Source of the DNA: Kribbella qitaiheensis
GTDB lineage: Bacteria > Actinomycetota > Actinomycetes > Propionibacteriales > Kribbellaceae
NCBI RefSeq assembly: GCF_014217565.1
Contig: NZ_CP043661.1
Location: 1,922,001-1,986,000 of the forward strand
Length of the DNA: 64,000 nucleotides
Direction: 5' to 3'
Shown here in pieces: positions 54,785 through 63,395 of the stretch. Both the position numbers and the translations under genes were made by a program. The notes below the pieces were generated by a model, which did not search any database, was not told the DNA's origin, and saw only the letters and a list, made by a program, of their open reading frames with translations. The stretch's first letter is position 1; each line of letters opens with the position of its first letter.

Positions 54785-57211
54785 GTGGGTCGGTTGGGTG
54801 ACGAGGAGCTGGGCGCGTTGTTGCGCAAGCACCGCACCAGCGCCGGCCTGACCCAGGCCGCTCTGGCGGAGAAGGCCGGCCTCAGCGAGCAGGCGGTCAG
54901 CTTGCTGGAGCGTGGGACCCGGCGGCGGCCTCGGATCGAGACGATCCATGCACTCGGCGCAGCGCTCGGTCTGGACGACAAGTCTGTCGAGGCGCTGGCA
55001 CTCGCCGCAAAGAGCGCCCGGCGAACGCAACCCGCGCTGAGCGAGTTGCCTACTGCTCCGGTGGCCGAAGTGCCCAGGCAGCTACCGCCGACCTTGTCGG
55101 ACTTCACCGGACGGGAGGCCCAGCTGGAGCTGCTGCTGCAGACCCTGACCAGGGCAGACGGCGCGCCTGGCACAGTGCGGATGGTTGCCGTCACCGGGAT
55201 GGGCGGCGTCGGCAAGACCGCGCTGGCGATCCACGCGGCCCACCTGACCGCCGACAAGTTCCCCGACGGTCACCTCTACCTGGACCTGCGCGGCTACGGC
55301 CCGGGCGATGTGATCAGCCCATTGGAGGCCCTGGGTCAGCTGCTGCGATCCCTCGACGTCGATGACCGGACGATCCCTGAGGGCGTAAACGAAGCAGCGG
55401 CGCTCTATCGCTCCCGGTTGGCCGAGTTGCGGATGCTGATCGTGCTCGACAACGCCAACAGCGCAGGGCAAGTGACCCCCTTGCTCCCGGGTGCACCCGG
55501 CTCGGCTGTCATCGTCACCAGTCGGCGGGCCCTCACCACTCTGCCCGGTTTCCGCCAGGTCAATCTGGCCCCACTGCCCGAGGCCGAGTCCGTCCGGTTG
55601 CTGACCAGAATCGCGGCCGGTTCGCAGGTCTCACCACAGAGCGCCGCCACCAGGTCGATCGCGCGGCTGACGGGCCACCTGCCCCTCGCCGTACGGCTGA
55701 TCGGTGCGCGGCTGGCCGCGCGGCCGTCCTGGCCTGTCGAGTACGTCGTCGAGCAACTCGAGGACGAGCACCGCAGGCTGGACGAGCTCGGGACCGGTGA
55801 GTCCGGCGTCCGGGCCAACATCGCCGGCTCTGTCGAGTTCCTTGCCAACAGCAACGACAAGCTCGACCAGGAGGCGGCCGCCGCACTCGACCTGCTCGGG
55901 CTGCCGAACGCCTCCGAGCTGATCACGGTCACCGCGGCCCACCTGCTCGGCGACACGGTCGGGCATGCCGAGCAGATGCTGGAGCGGCTCGTCGACCTGA
56001 ACCTGCTGGGCTCCATCGGTCCCGGCCGCTACCGCTTCCACGACCTGATCCTGGCCTACGCCCGCGAACGCAGTCACCAGGTGCTGTCGGAAGGCCTCCG
56101 GACCGATGCGCTGACTCGCCTTCTGCAGCTCTACACCGGAATAGCCTGGCGCTGCCAACAGCTGACCCACCCCGGGAACCACCGGCTGGAGCTGGCCAGC
56201 CCACTGCCCCGATCGCTGCCCGAGCTTGCCGACACCCGGGCGGCCCTGGCCTGGCTGGACCAAGAACGCTTCAACCTGGACGAGGCCTTCAACCAGGCCA
56301 GCCGATCGCCCACGCTGCGAAGCCTGATTCCCGAGCTGGGACTTGCCCTGTTCGGGTACTACGAGACGCGGGACCGCTGGTCGGAGATGCGCACCTGCGA
56401 CGCGGTCGCCCGTGAGCTCGCGGGCGAGTTCGGCTTCGACCGGCTCGCCGCCTGGCTGGAACACGATCTTGCCATCCCCGACATCGAGCAGGTCGACCTC
56501 GAACCGGGGCGCGTGCACATGCTCCGCAGTCTGGAGATGTTCCAGGCGCTCGGCGACCTGGCCGGACAGGCCCGCTGCTGCACGTCCCTCAGCTTCGTCC
56601 ACGCGCTGCTGAACGAGCCGGACGAGGCGCTGCGATGGGCCCAGGAAGGGCTTGCGCTCAGCCAGCAGATCGGCGACGAGTCCCTGGAGGGAATCAGCCA
56701 CCTCGCCCTCGGCCGGGGGTACGCATTGCGGGGTGAGCTCGACGAGGCCCAGCACTCCTGGGCCGTCAGCATCGACCTGGCGCGAGCGTCCGGCAATCTC
56801 CGGTCCCTGGGCAAGCGGCACCAGACCGCCGGCACGATCTACCTGACCATCGGCGAGTACGAGCGGGCCGTCCAGCCGTTGCTGACCAGCCTCGAGGTCT
56901 TCGAGCGCGGCGGGGACCCGACCTCCCAGGCCGAGACCCGCCTACACCTCGCCGCCGTCTACCGGAAGTCCGGCAACCACCCGGAAGCAGTCGTCCAGGC
57001 CGAAGCAGGTCTGCAGCTCGCCCGCACCTACACCAACCGCCAGCGCGAAGGTCAGCTCCTGATCGAGCTGGGAAAGATCCAGGCCGCCCAGAACAAGCTC
57101 CCCGAAGCCCACACCCTCTGGCACCAGGCCGCAACCCTGCTCGCGGCCATCTCCCCCAACGACGAAGCCGACGCCCGCCGGCTTCTCACCGACAACCCGG
57201 TCGGCGATTAG
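54785..57211 (+). CDS. XRE-family regulator with NB-ARC and TPR domains
   Basis: 808 aa from GTG 54785 (AGGGACGG upstream; the frame is open to 54725). Order: HTH_XRE (about 5-65, GLTQAALAEKAGLSEQAVSL), NB-ARC NTPase with P-loop GMGGVGKTALA (about 138-148) and the RLTGHLPLAVRLIGARLA motif, winged-helix-like segment, then about five tetratricopeptide repeats to the end. AfsR/STAND-type signalling proteins work as nucleotide-dependent switches in actinobacterial regulation; target unknown. Stop overlaps the converging rsrA gene by 4 bp. Confidence 0.9.
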   Translation: MGRLGDEELGALLRKHRTSAGLTQAALAEKAGLSEQAVSLLERGTRRRPRIETIHALGAALGLDDKSVEALALAAKSARRTQPALSELPTAPVAEVPRQLPPTLSDFTGREAQLELLLQTLTRADGAPGTVRMVAVTGMGGVGKTALAIHAAHLTADKFPDGHLYLDLRGYGPGDVISPLEALGQLLRSLDVDDRTIPEGVNEAAALYRSRLAELRMLIVLDNANSAGQVTPLLPGAPGSAVIVTSRRALTTLPGFRQVNLAPLPEAESVRLLTRIAAGSQVSPQSAATRSIARLTGHLPLAVRLIGARLAARPSWPVEYVVEQLEDEHRRLDELGTGESGVRANIAGSVEFLANSNDKLDQEAAAALDLLGLPNASELITVTAAHLLGDTVGHAEQMLERLVDLNLLGSIGPGRYRFHDLILAYARERSHQVLSEGLRTDALTRLLQLYTGIAWRCQQLTHPGNHRLELASPLPRSLPELADTRAALAWLDQERFNLDEAFNQASRSPTLRSLIPELGLALFGYYETRDRWSEMRTCDAVARELAGEFGFDRLAAWLEHDLAIPDIEQVDLEPGRVHMLRSLEMFQALGDLAGQARCCTSLSFVHALLNEPDEALRWAQEGLALSQQIGDESLEGISHLALGRGYALRGELDEAQHSWAVSIDLARASGNLRSLGKRHQTAGTIYLTIGEYERAVQPLLTSLEVFERGGDPTSQAETRLHLAAVYRKSGNHPEAVVQAEAGLQLARTYTNRQREGQLLIELGKIQAAQNKLPEAHTLWHQAATLLAAISPNDEADARRLLTDNPVGD

Positions 57212-57480
57212 TCAGTCGTAGTTATTTCTACGCGGAGCTCGGTGAGGCGTAGGAGGATCTTGGCGCGCAGGGAGTCGGGGGCGTGCTCGTCGCCGCAGCA
57301 ACGGCCGACCAGCTTCTTGACGCTGCGTTCCAGGTCGTACTGGTCGAGGCAAGGAGCGCACTCTTCCAGATGCTGGCGGATCTCGTCGGTGCTGGCGTCT
57401 TCCAACTCGTTGTCGATGAAGACGTACACACGCTGCAGGATCTCACTGCAGTCCACGTCGTGGTGCTCGCCGCAGCTCAC
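57208..57480 (-). CDS. rsrA: Anti-sigma factor RsrA (zinc, thiol-sensing)
   Basis: 90 aa from GTG 57480. ZAS-type: HLEECAPC is the H-x3-C-x2-C site, with other cysteines near the N-terminus ([11 protein letters not shown]) and RCCG. Zinc-bound RsrA holds SigR; disulfide stress (in actinobacteria, via mycothiol status) forms a disulfide and frees it. Overlaps the sigma gene by 4 nt. Confidence 0.93.
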   Translation of the reverse strand: MSCGEHHDVDCSEILQRVYVFIDNELEDASTDEIRQHLEECAPCLDQYDLERSVKKLVGRCCGDEHAPDSLRAKILLRLTELRVEITTTD

Positions 57481-58097
57481 GACTCCTCCTCCGAAGAACT
57501 CGTACCGGTCTCGCCGGGGATGAGTCCCCGCTCCCGGGCATAGTCGGCCAGCAACTCACGCAGCTGACGACGACCACGGTGCAGGCGTGACATCACGGTG
57601 CCCACCGGCGTACCCATGATGTCGGCGATCTCCTTGTAGGCAAACCCCTCGACATCGGCGAGATAGACAGCCAGCCGGAAGTCCTCCGGGATGCTCTGCA
57701 GCGCCGACTTCACGTCGGAGTCGGGCAGGTGCTCCAGAGCGACGGCCTCGGCCGACTTCAAACCACCGGGAGTGTGCGACTCGGCAGCGGTCAGCTGCCA
57801 GTCCTCGATCTCCTCGGTCGGCGACTGCGTCGGCTGACGCTGCCGCTTGCGGTATCCGTTGATGAACGTGTTCGTCAGGATCCGGTACAGCCACGCCTTC
57901 AGGTTGGTGCCCGGCGTGAACTGGTGGAAAGAGCTGTACGCCTTCGCGAAGGTGTCCTGAACCAGGTCTTCGGCGTCGGACGGATTACGCGTCATCCGCA
58001 TCGCCGCGGCGTACATCTGGTCGAGGAAAGGCAGCGCCTCGCGCTCGAAGCGCTCGGTCCGCTGCTCGGGTGTCTCTGTGGTCGTGGGAGTCGGCAT
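57477..58097 (-). CDS. sigR: SigR/SigH ECF sigma factor
   Basis: 206 aa from ATG 58097. Region 2: [51 protein letters not shown]; region 4: [42 protein letters not shown]. Directs the thiol-oxidative stress regulon. The frame is open 48 codons further to 58241 with possible starts there; Streptomyces makes a longer unstable SigR isoform from such an upstream start, so both may be used. The shorter start avoids overlap with the next gene. Confidence 0.92.
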   Translation of the reverse strand: MPTPTTTETPEQRTERFEREALPFLDQMYAAAMRMTRNPSDAEDLVQDTFAKAYSSFHQFTPGTNLKAWLYRILTNTFINGYRKRQRQPTQSPTEEIEDWQLTAAESHTPGGLKSAEAVALEHLPDSDVKSALQSIPEDFRLAVYLADVEGFAYKEIADIMGTPVGTVMSRLHRGRRQLRELLADYARERGLIPGETGTSSSEEES

Positions 58098-58213
58098 CGT
58101 GATCGAGAATACCGGTGTCTTCCCAGTCTTCTGCGCGGGAGCCAGGCTCGTTGCCATCATGTTCGTCACAACGCCGCCGCCGGGCGGCCCATTCCCGGCC
58201 TCCCGGACGGCTT

Positions 58214-58846
58214 TCAGCCGGTCACTTCGCGGGTCACCCATTCGAACACAGCTTCGACCAGCAGCTCGTAACTCTCCTGCTGGGTCAGCTCGGCCCGCTT
58301 CGGGACCTTGAACGAATGGTCCCCGTCCGGCACGACGGCCATCTCGGTCAGCGGCGGGAACTCCTGCGGCGTACCGAACGGGTCCTTCTCCCCCTGCACC
58401 ACCAGCGTCGGCAGCCGCGAGCCCTGCAATTCGTCGGCCCGCGACTTCTCCGGCTTGCCGGGCGGATGCAGCGGGAACGACAACGCCAGTACGCCGGAGG
58501 CTCCCAGGCCGGCCGCCGTCCGGCAGGCCACCCGGGCGCCGGCACTACGGCCGCCGAGCACCAGCGGCGTCCTGATCCGGAGCTGGCCGATGGTCGCGAT
58601 CCAGGCCTCGTCGAGCACCTTCGGCGCCGGCGCGAGCTTCTTCCCGGCCCGCCGCCACGGCTGTTCGATCAGGAACACGTTCATGTCGAGTTTGGGCAGT
58701 CGCGCGGCCAAAGCGGCCAGGTCGCCGGCCTCGATGCCACCACCGGCGCCATGACCGAGCGCGAGCGTCGCCACCGGTCGCCGGGCCCGGTGCGCCACGA
58801 TCCGGGCCTCACCGTGCGGCGTCGCCACAATCCGTTCGTCGGTCAC
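58214..58846 (-). CDS. Alpha/beta-hydrolase family protein
   Basis: 210 aa from GTG 58846. Dienelactone-hydrolase/KAN3-like fold: [10 protein letters not shown], nucleophile elbow GGRSAGARV (Ser), [11 protein letters not shown] (Asp) and PDGDHSF (His) form a full triad. Substrate unknown. Read in the same direction as sigR. Confidence 0.88.
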   Translation of the reverse strand: MTDERIVATPHGEARIVAHRARRPVATLALGHGAGGGIEAGDLAALAARLPKLDMNVFLIEQPWRRAGKKLAPAPKVLDEAWIATIGQLRIRTPLVLGGRSAGARVACRTAAGLGASGVLALSFPLHPPGKPEKSRADELQGSRLPTLVVQGEKDPFGTPQEFPPLTEMAVVPDGDHSFKVPKRAELTQQESYELLVEAVFEWVTREVTG

Positions 58847-58896
58847 GGCCCCATCCTGTCAGTTCCGGCCCGTACTACGGCTCGCCGCGCCCCGGG

Positions 58897-59697
58897 TCAG
58901 AACAGGGTGATCTCTTCGGGCTCCTCCGGCTTGTCGATCGGGTCGACTCCGTCGGGTGGCAACGGAACCACCAACTGGGGCCCGTTGTTCTTCACCGAAC
59001 TGACCGCCCTCGAGACGGCGTACGCCTCCAGTCGGCCGGGCGCGGCCGGGACCAGCAGGTCGCGGAGCTCGTCCGGGTCCGAGCTGAGCGGATCCAGCCA
59101 GGCGTCGTACCGCTCGGGCTCGACCAGCAACGGCATCCGGTCGTGGATCCGGCCGAGGTCGTCGGTCGCCGTGGTGGTCAGCACCGTGCAGGTCCACAGC
59201 CACGCCTCGTCCTTGTCGGCATCGGCGACGGACTTGTCCCGCCAGATCTCGTAGAGCCCGGCCATCGCCAGCACTCCCCCGTCGGCCGGACGGATGTAGT
59301 ACGGCTGTTTGACCGGCTTGCCGTTCAGCTTCTGGTCGGTCTCGTACCACTCGTAATAGCCGTCGGCGGGCAGGATGCAGCGCCTGGTCGCGAAGGCCTT
59401 CTTGAACGCGGGCTTCTCGGCGACCGTCTCCATCCGGGCGTTGATCAGCCGGCTGCCGATCGAGGTGTCCTTCGCCCAGGACGGCACCAGGCCCCACTTC
59501 ACCAGGGTGAGCTTGCGGACGACCTCGCCGGGCTGCTCGCGGTTCTTCCGCTCGACCACGGCGATCACCGGGTTGGTCGGGGCCACGTTGTAGTTGTCCG
59601 GCAGGTCCTGGACGGACTCCCGGACGTTGCCCGCGTCGATCTCGAACTCGACCACCAGATCGGCCGGATCCCGGCTGGATGCATAACGACCACACAT
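58897..59697 (-). CDS. SRAP/HMCES-family DNA-protein crosslink protein
   Basis: 266 aa from ATG 59697 (MCGRY, catalytic Cys2 exposed after Met loss). NARMETV, ILPADGYYEW (catalytic Glu) and HDRMP (His) complete the SRAP active site. Such proteins (YedK, HMCES) bond to abasic sites in single-stranded DNA and protect them. The upstream open reading to 59886 has no support. Confidence 0.94.
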   Translation of the reverse strand: MCGRYASSRDPADLVVEFEIDAGNVRESVQDLPDNYNVAPTNPVIAVVERKNREQPGEVVRKLTLVKWGLVPSWAKDTSIGSRLINARMETVAEKPAFKKAFATRRCILPADGYYEWYETDQKLNGKPVKQPYYIRPADGGVLAMAGLYEIWRDKSVADADKDEAWLWTCTVLTTTATDDLGRIHDRMPLLVEPERYDAWLDPLSSDPDELRDLLVPAAPGRLEAYAVSRAVSSVKNNGPQLVVPLPPDGVDPIDKPEEPEEITLF

Positions 59698-59843
59698 GGA
59701 AGTCACCCTAGCCAGCTGGACCGACACAACGCAGTACGGATCGGTGAGGACGGCGGCGACGGATCGCCTACCCCGTGATAGGCGATCCGCCACCGGTTCG
59801 ATTGCGCCCGGACACCCCCCTGTCGGCGACCGGACGCAAAGTC

Positions 59844-60659
59844 CTAGGACGGTCTTGCGAGTTCGCCCAGCAGCCGGCCGCCCCATTCGGCCGAGGCGGG
59901 CAGGCCTTCTATCCAGAACCGGGCGTGTTGCGGTTCGTCGGTGTCCATCCGCCAGTGCCTGATCAGCGCTCGAGCCGTCTCGACCTGGTCCGGCAGGTTC
60001 GGCTCGCGGCCGACGAGCGCCGCCGCGCGGCGTGCGCCGAGACGGCCGAGTACGTCACCGCCGGCGAACACGATCCGCAGGCACTCCGCGACGTCGATGA
60101 GGCGGAGCTCGCGGTCCAGCGTCGTGAGGCCGGGCGGGTTGAGCGGTTCGACCACGACCAGTGCATGGGTCGCCGGTACGGATGTGCCACGGAGATCGGC
60201 CTCCCGGTAGATCTCGCCGAGGCGGGACCGCAGGTGCGCCAGGCTGGACAGCCCGGTCAGCGGGTCCTCGCACGACAAGGAGTGCAGGTAGATGAGTGAC
60301 GCCTCGGCCCAACTGGAACTGAGTGCGCGTACCGCCTCGAAAGCAGGCTCGCCCCCGCCGATCGCGTGGTACAGCGCACCCAGCCCATCCAGTGCCTCCA
60401 GCAACGAGACCCCGTCCTCCGCCAACCGGCGGCCGACCTCGTCACTGGCAGGCACAACGTCGGCACCGTCCTTCAACGCTTCAGCAATCGCGAGATAGGC
60501 GCTGCGGTCGATGCCAGCTGTGCCGTGCGGCTCCCTCCTTCCGCACGGTTGCTCTACGGACGACGCCTCCGGACGGATCCGGGCGGGCGACCCCGCCAGG
60601 TTCAGGGGCCGCGGTGGGCGCAACTCGAACCGTCTGCGGAAATCCGCGAACAGCGACAT
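59844..60659 (-). CDS. Degenerate GGDEF-domain protein
   Basis: 271 aa. The C-terminal half starts like a diguanylate cyclase (SCEDPLTGLSSLAHLRSRLGE) but no GG(D/E)EF signature follows; the expected site reads LGRLGARRAAALV. So it should not make cyclic di-GMP and may bind a nucleotide or a partner. The N-terminal half is Ala-rich and unknown. Divergent from the sigma fusion gene. Confidence 0.8.
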   Translation of the reverse strand: MSLFADFRRRFELRPPRPLNLAGSPARIRPEASSVEQPCGRREPHGTAGIDRSAYLAIAEALKDGADVVPASDEVGRRLAEDGVSLLEALDGLGALYHAIGGGEPAFEAVRALSSSWAEASLIYLHSLSCEDPLTGLSSLAHLRSRLGEIYREADLRGTSVPATHALVVVEPLNPPGLTTLDRELRLIDVAECLRIVFAGGDVLGRLGARRAAALVGREPNLPDQVETARALIRHWRMDTDEPQHARFWIEGLPASAEWGGRLLGELARPS

Positions 60660-60889
60660 GGCCCTCCTCGGTCCCTTCGTCTCCCGGCCGGTCGGCCGGA
60701 GGCGTCGTTCTGGGAGTGAGACAGCACCCGGGCCGGTTCATGACGCGGATTCAGAAAACTTTTTCGCGTAACCTCGCGATAGCCGCCGTCGTCATGAAGG
60801 TGCACGGATTCGTCCCTCGTGGGAACCTTGTCTCCGGCAACCAAGTGACAGACCGTGAGGACGTCGTGACAAACCAGGGGGAACGCCAG

Positions 60890-63140
60890 ATGGAAGCGCC
60901 GGAAGCGCCCAGTGACGCGGAGCTGATCGCCCGCGTGCGCGCCGGTGATCTCGAGGCGTACGGCGAGCTGTTCGGCCGGCATCACCATGCCGCTGTCCGG
61001 ATGGCGCGCCAGTTGGTCCCGGCCAACGACGCGGACGACCTGGCCAGCGACGCCTTCGCCAAGGTGCTGGACGCGCTCCGCGGCGGTGGTGGCCCCGACC
61101 TCTCCTTCCGGGCGTACCTGCTGACCACGGTCCGCCGGGTGCACGTCGACCGGATCAGGGCCGGCCGCAAGGTCCAGAGCACCGACGACATCGCGGCGTA
61201 CGAGCGGGATCCGGAGACCTTCGAGGATCCGACCGTCACCGGGTTCGAGTCAGGCGCGGCCGCGAAGGCCTTCGCATCGCTGCCCGAGCGGTGGCAGGCC
61301 GTGCTCTGGCACACCGAGGTGGAGGGCGAGAAGCCCGCTGCCATCGCTCCCCTGCTCGGCCTGACCGCGAACGGCGTCTCCGCGCTCGCCTATCGAGCCC
61401 GCGAAGGACTTCGGCAGGCCTACCTGCAGCAGCACCTGGCCGACGTGGCCGGCGACCGGTGCCGCTGGACCACGGAGCGGCTCGGCGCGTATGTCCGCGG
61501 CGGCCTGACCAAGCGGGAGAACCACAACGTCCGCGAGCACCTGGACGACTGCGCCCAGTGCACCGCGGTCTATCTGGAGCTCGTCGAGATCAACAGCGCG
61601 CTACCCGCACTGCTCGCCCCGGCCCTGCTCGGCACCGCCGGCATCGGCTACCTCGCAGCGGCAGGCACGGGCGCCAAGATCGGCCTGGCCGGCTTCTTCG
61701 TCACCGGCTGGCGGAAGGTCACCGAGAACAGCACCCGTACGGCGGCGACCGGCGGCGCCGTCGTCGTGGTCGCAGTGGTCGCCGTCATCGCGGCGATGGC
61801 ACTCACCGGCAAGGACACCCCACCGGCCGCGATCAGCAAGCCGCCGGTGTCCCAGCCGACCCAGCAACCGCCGGTCAACCCGCCGACCGTGAAACCACCG
61901 ACGGTGAAGCCCCCCACGGTCGAACCGCCGACGGTCCGGCCGACCCAGCCGGAGCCGACCCAGCCCGAGCCGACCGAGCCCGGCACGACGCCTCCACCGG
62001 CGACTCCCAAACCCACTCCACCGGAGCCGACGACGCCGATCTTCGACGAAGGGCTGCTGACCATCAGCGCGCCGCCGTCCGGCGGCGGCGTCCCGAGCAG
62101 CTACGGGCCGGCGGCGCGCGCCGAAGCGGTGGAGGATGCGGCAGCGGGCAGCCAGTGGCTGATCACCATCAAGGTCCCGGCGAAGAACGCCAAGCCGGTG
62201 ACCATCGCGGTCAACTTCGGCAAGGCGCTGCGGTGGCCGATCAGCGCCCATGCCGGCTGGAGCTGCACCAAGGCCGCGGACGGCAAGAGCGGCGCCTGCA
62301 CCGCCACGAACCCGAGCGCCCCGCAACCGCTGCCGATCAGCTTCGCCAACCCGACCGGCGGATCGGCCACGGATCGCACCTTCACCATCTCGGCCAAGTC
62401 CGGCCGGCTCTACGACGACGACTCCGAGACGCTGGTGGCGCCGCCGCGCACGGACGAGAACCTCCTGAAGGTCAGCGCCGGCAAGGCGGACCCGGACACC
62501 CACTTCCGGATCCTGACCGTTGCCCCCGGCGCCGATCGCGACAAGGTCACCCTGAAGATCTCGTACGGCGCGTCGCTGTCCTGGCCGCTCTCGGCGAGCC
62601 CGGCCGGGTGGAAGTGCAGCCAGGCCAACAAGACCTGTGCCGCGCTCAACCCGGCCAAGCCTGCTCCGCTGCCCGCGGCCTTCACCGTGCCCCAGGACAG
62701 TTCGACGACGGCCCGGACGTACACGGTGAGCGCGACGGGCCGGCCTGGTCTCCGACACCGATTCGGAAACGCTGGCCCCGATCCAGCTGGACGAGTCGCT
62801 GCTCCGGATCGTCACACCGGATCCGCGGCAGGACCCGAACCCGTTCGTCTACAACCGGTTCCTGCAGATTCAGGGCACCACCGGCCGGGTCACGCTGGAG
62901 ATCTCCTGGGGCCGCAACCTCAGCTTCCTGTCGAACGTGGACCGCGGCTGGATCTGCTCGCGCTCGACCGACATCCGCCGCGCGACCTGCTGGACCGACC
63001 ACTACAGCAGGCCGTTCAACTCCGAATGGGCTGCCTGGCCGGGCACCGGCGTCGCGAACCAGTTCACCGTGACGGCATCGGCGGGCGGTCGCTACGACAC
63101 CGACCAAGCGCCGATCCCGCCCGCGTCGAGCCGCCGCTAA
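60890..63140 (+). CDS. Membrane-anchored sigma factor fused to anti-sigma zinc finger and ectodomain (frameshifted)
   Basis: ECF-type sigma region 2 (about 8-95) and region 4 (about 127-180, WQAVLWHTEVEGEKPAAIAP), then a zinc-finger anti-sigma-like stretch (C..., HLDDCAQC at about 220), membrane helix (about 289-308), a Pro/Thr repeat linker (309-383, PPTVKPPTV) and three ~115-aa extracellular repeats with WSCTKA...C, WKCSQANKTC and WICSRS...C pairs. The last repeat continues only if one base is dropped from GGG at 62737-62739; unrepaired the frame runs to 63205. AGGGGGA sits before ATG 60890. An ECF-like GGAACC is at 60822. Confidence 0.85.
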
Positions 63141-63190
63141 CTCTTTTGCCCTGGCGGCCCGCTCCCCGTAACCTGGGGTTTGTTCGTGGT

Positions 63191-63395
63191 GACGGAGACA
63201 AGTAACGCCGTTCACCCGTGCCAGAGAGAGTCGCCGGTAGCTGGGAAGGCGACGCACGGGCCGTCGTGAAGACACTCCTGAGCGAATGAAAGGCAAGAGG
63301 CCGTCCGACAGGGCGGTGAAGGTGTGGTGGCACCGCGAGATTCCCCTTCGCCCACACCTCCGGGGTTCGAGTAGACCAACGGAGGTGAAACAGCG
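63191..63395 (+). promoter_or_regulatory. T-box riboswitch, Asp specifier, translational
   Basis: Stem I: GGAG (63194-63197) with CTCC (63275-63278), specifier loop with AGTA (63201) opposite GAA-GAC, giving specifier GAC (Asp) at 63271-63273, then helices CCCGTGC/GCACGGG and GTCGCC/GGCGAC. The T-box GGTGGCACCGCG (63326-63337) has TGGC, complementary to GCCA of tRNAs with discriminator G such as tRNA-Asp. CACCTCCG (63355-63362) pairs with the ribosome site CGGAGGTG (63380-63387), or with GGTGTGG, so uncharged tRNA frees translation. Confidence 0.85.

Noticed and set aside
58897..59886. Longer SRAP protein starting at 59886
   Set aside because: SRAP activity needs Cys at position 2, which is given only by ATG 59697.
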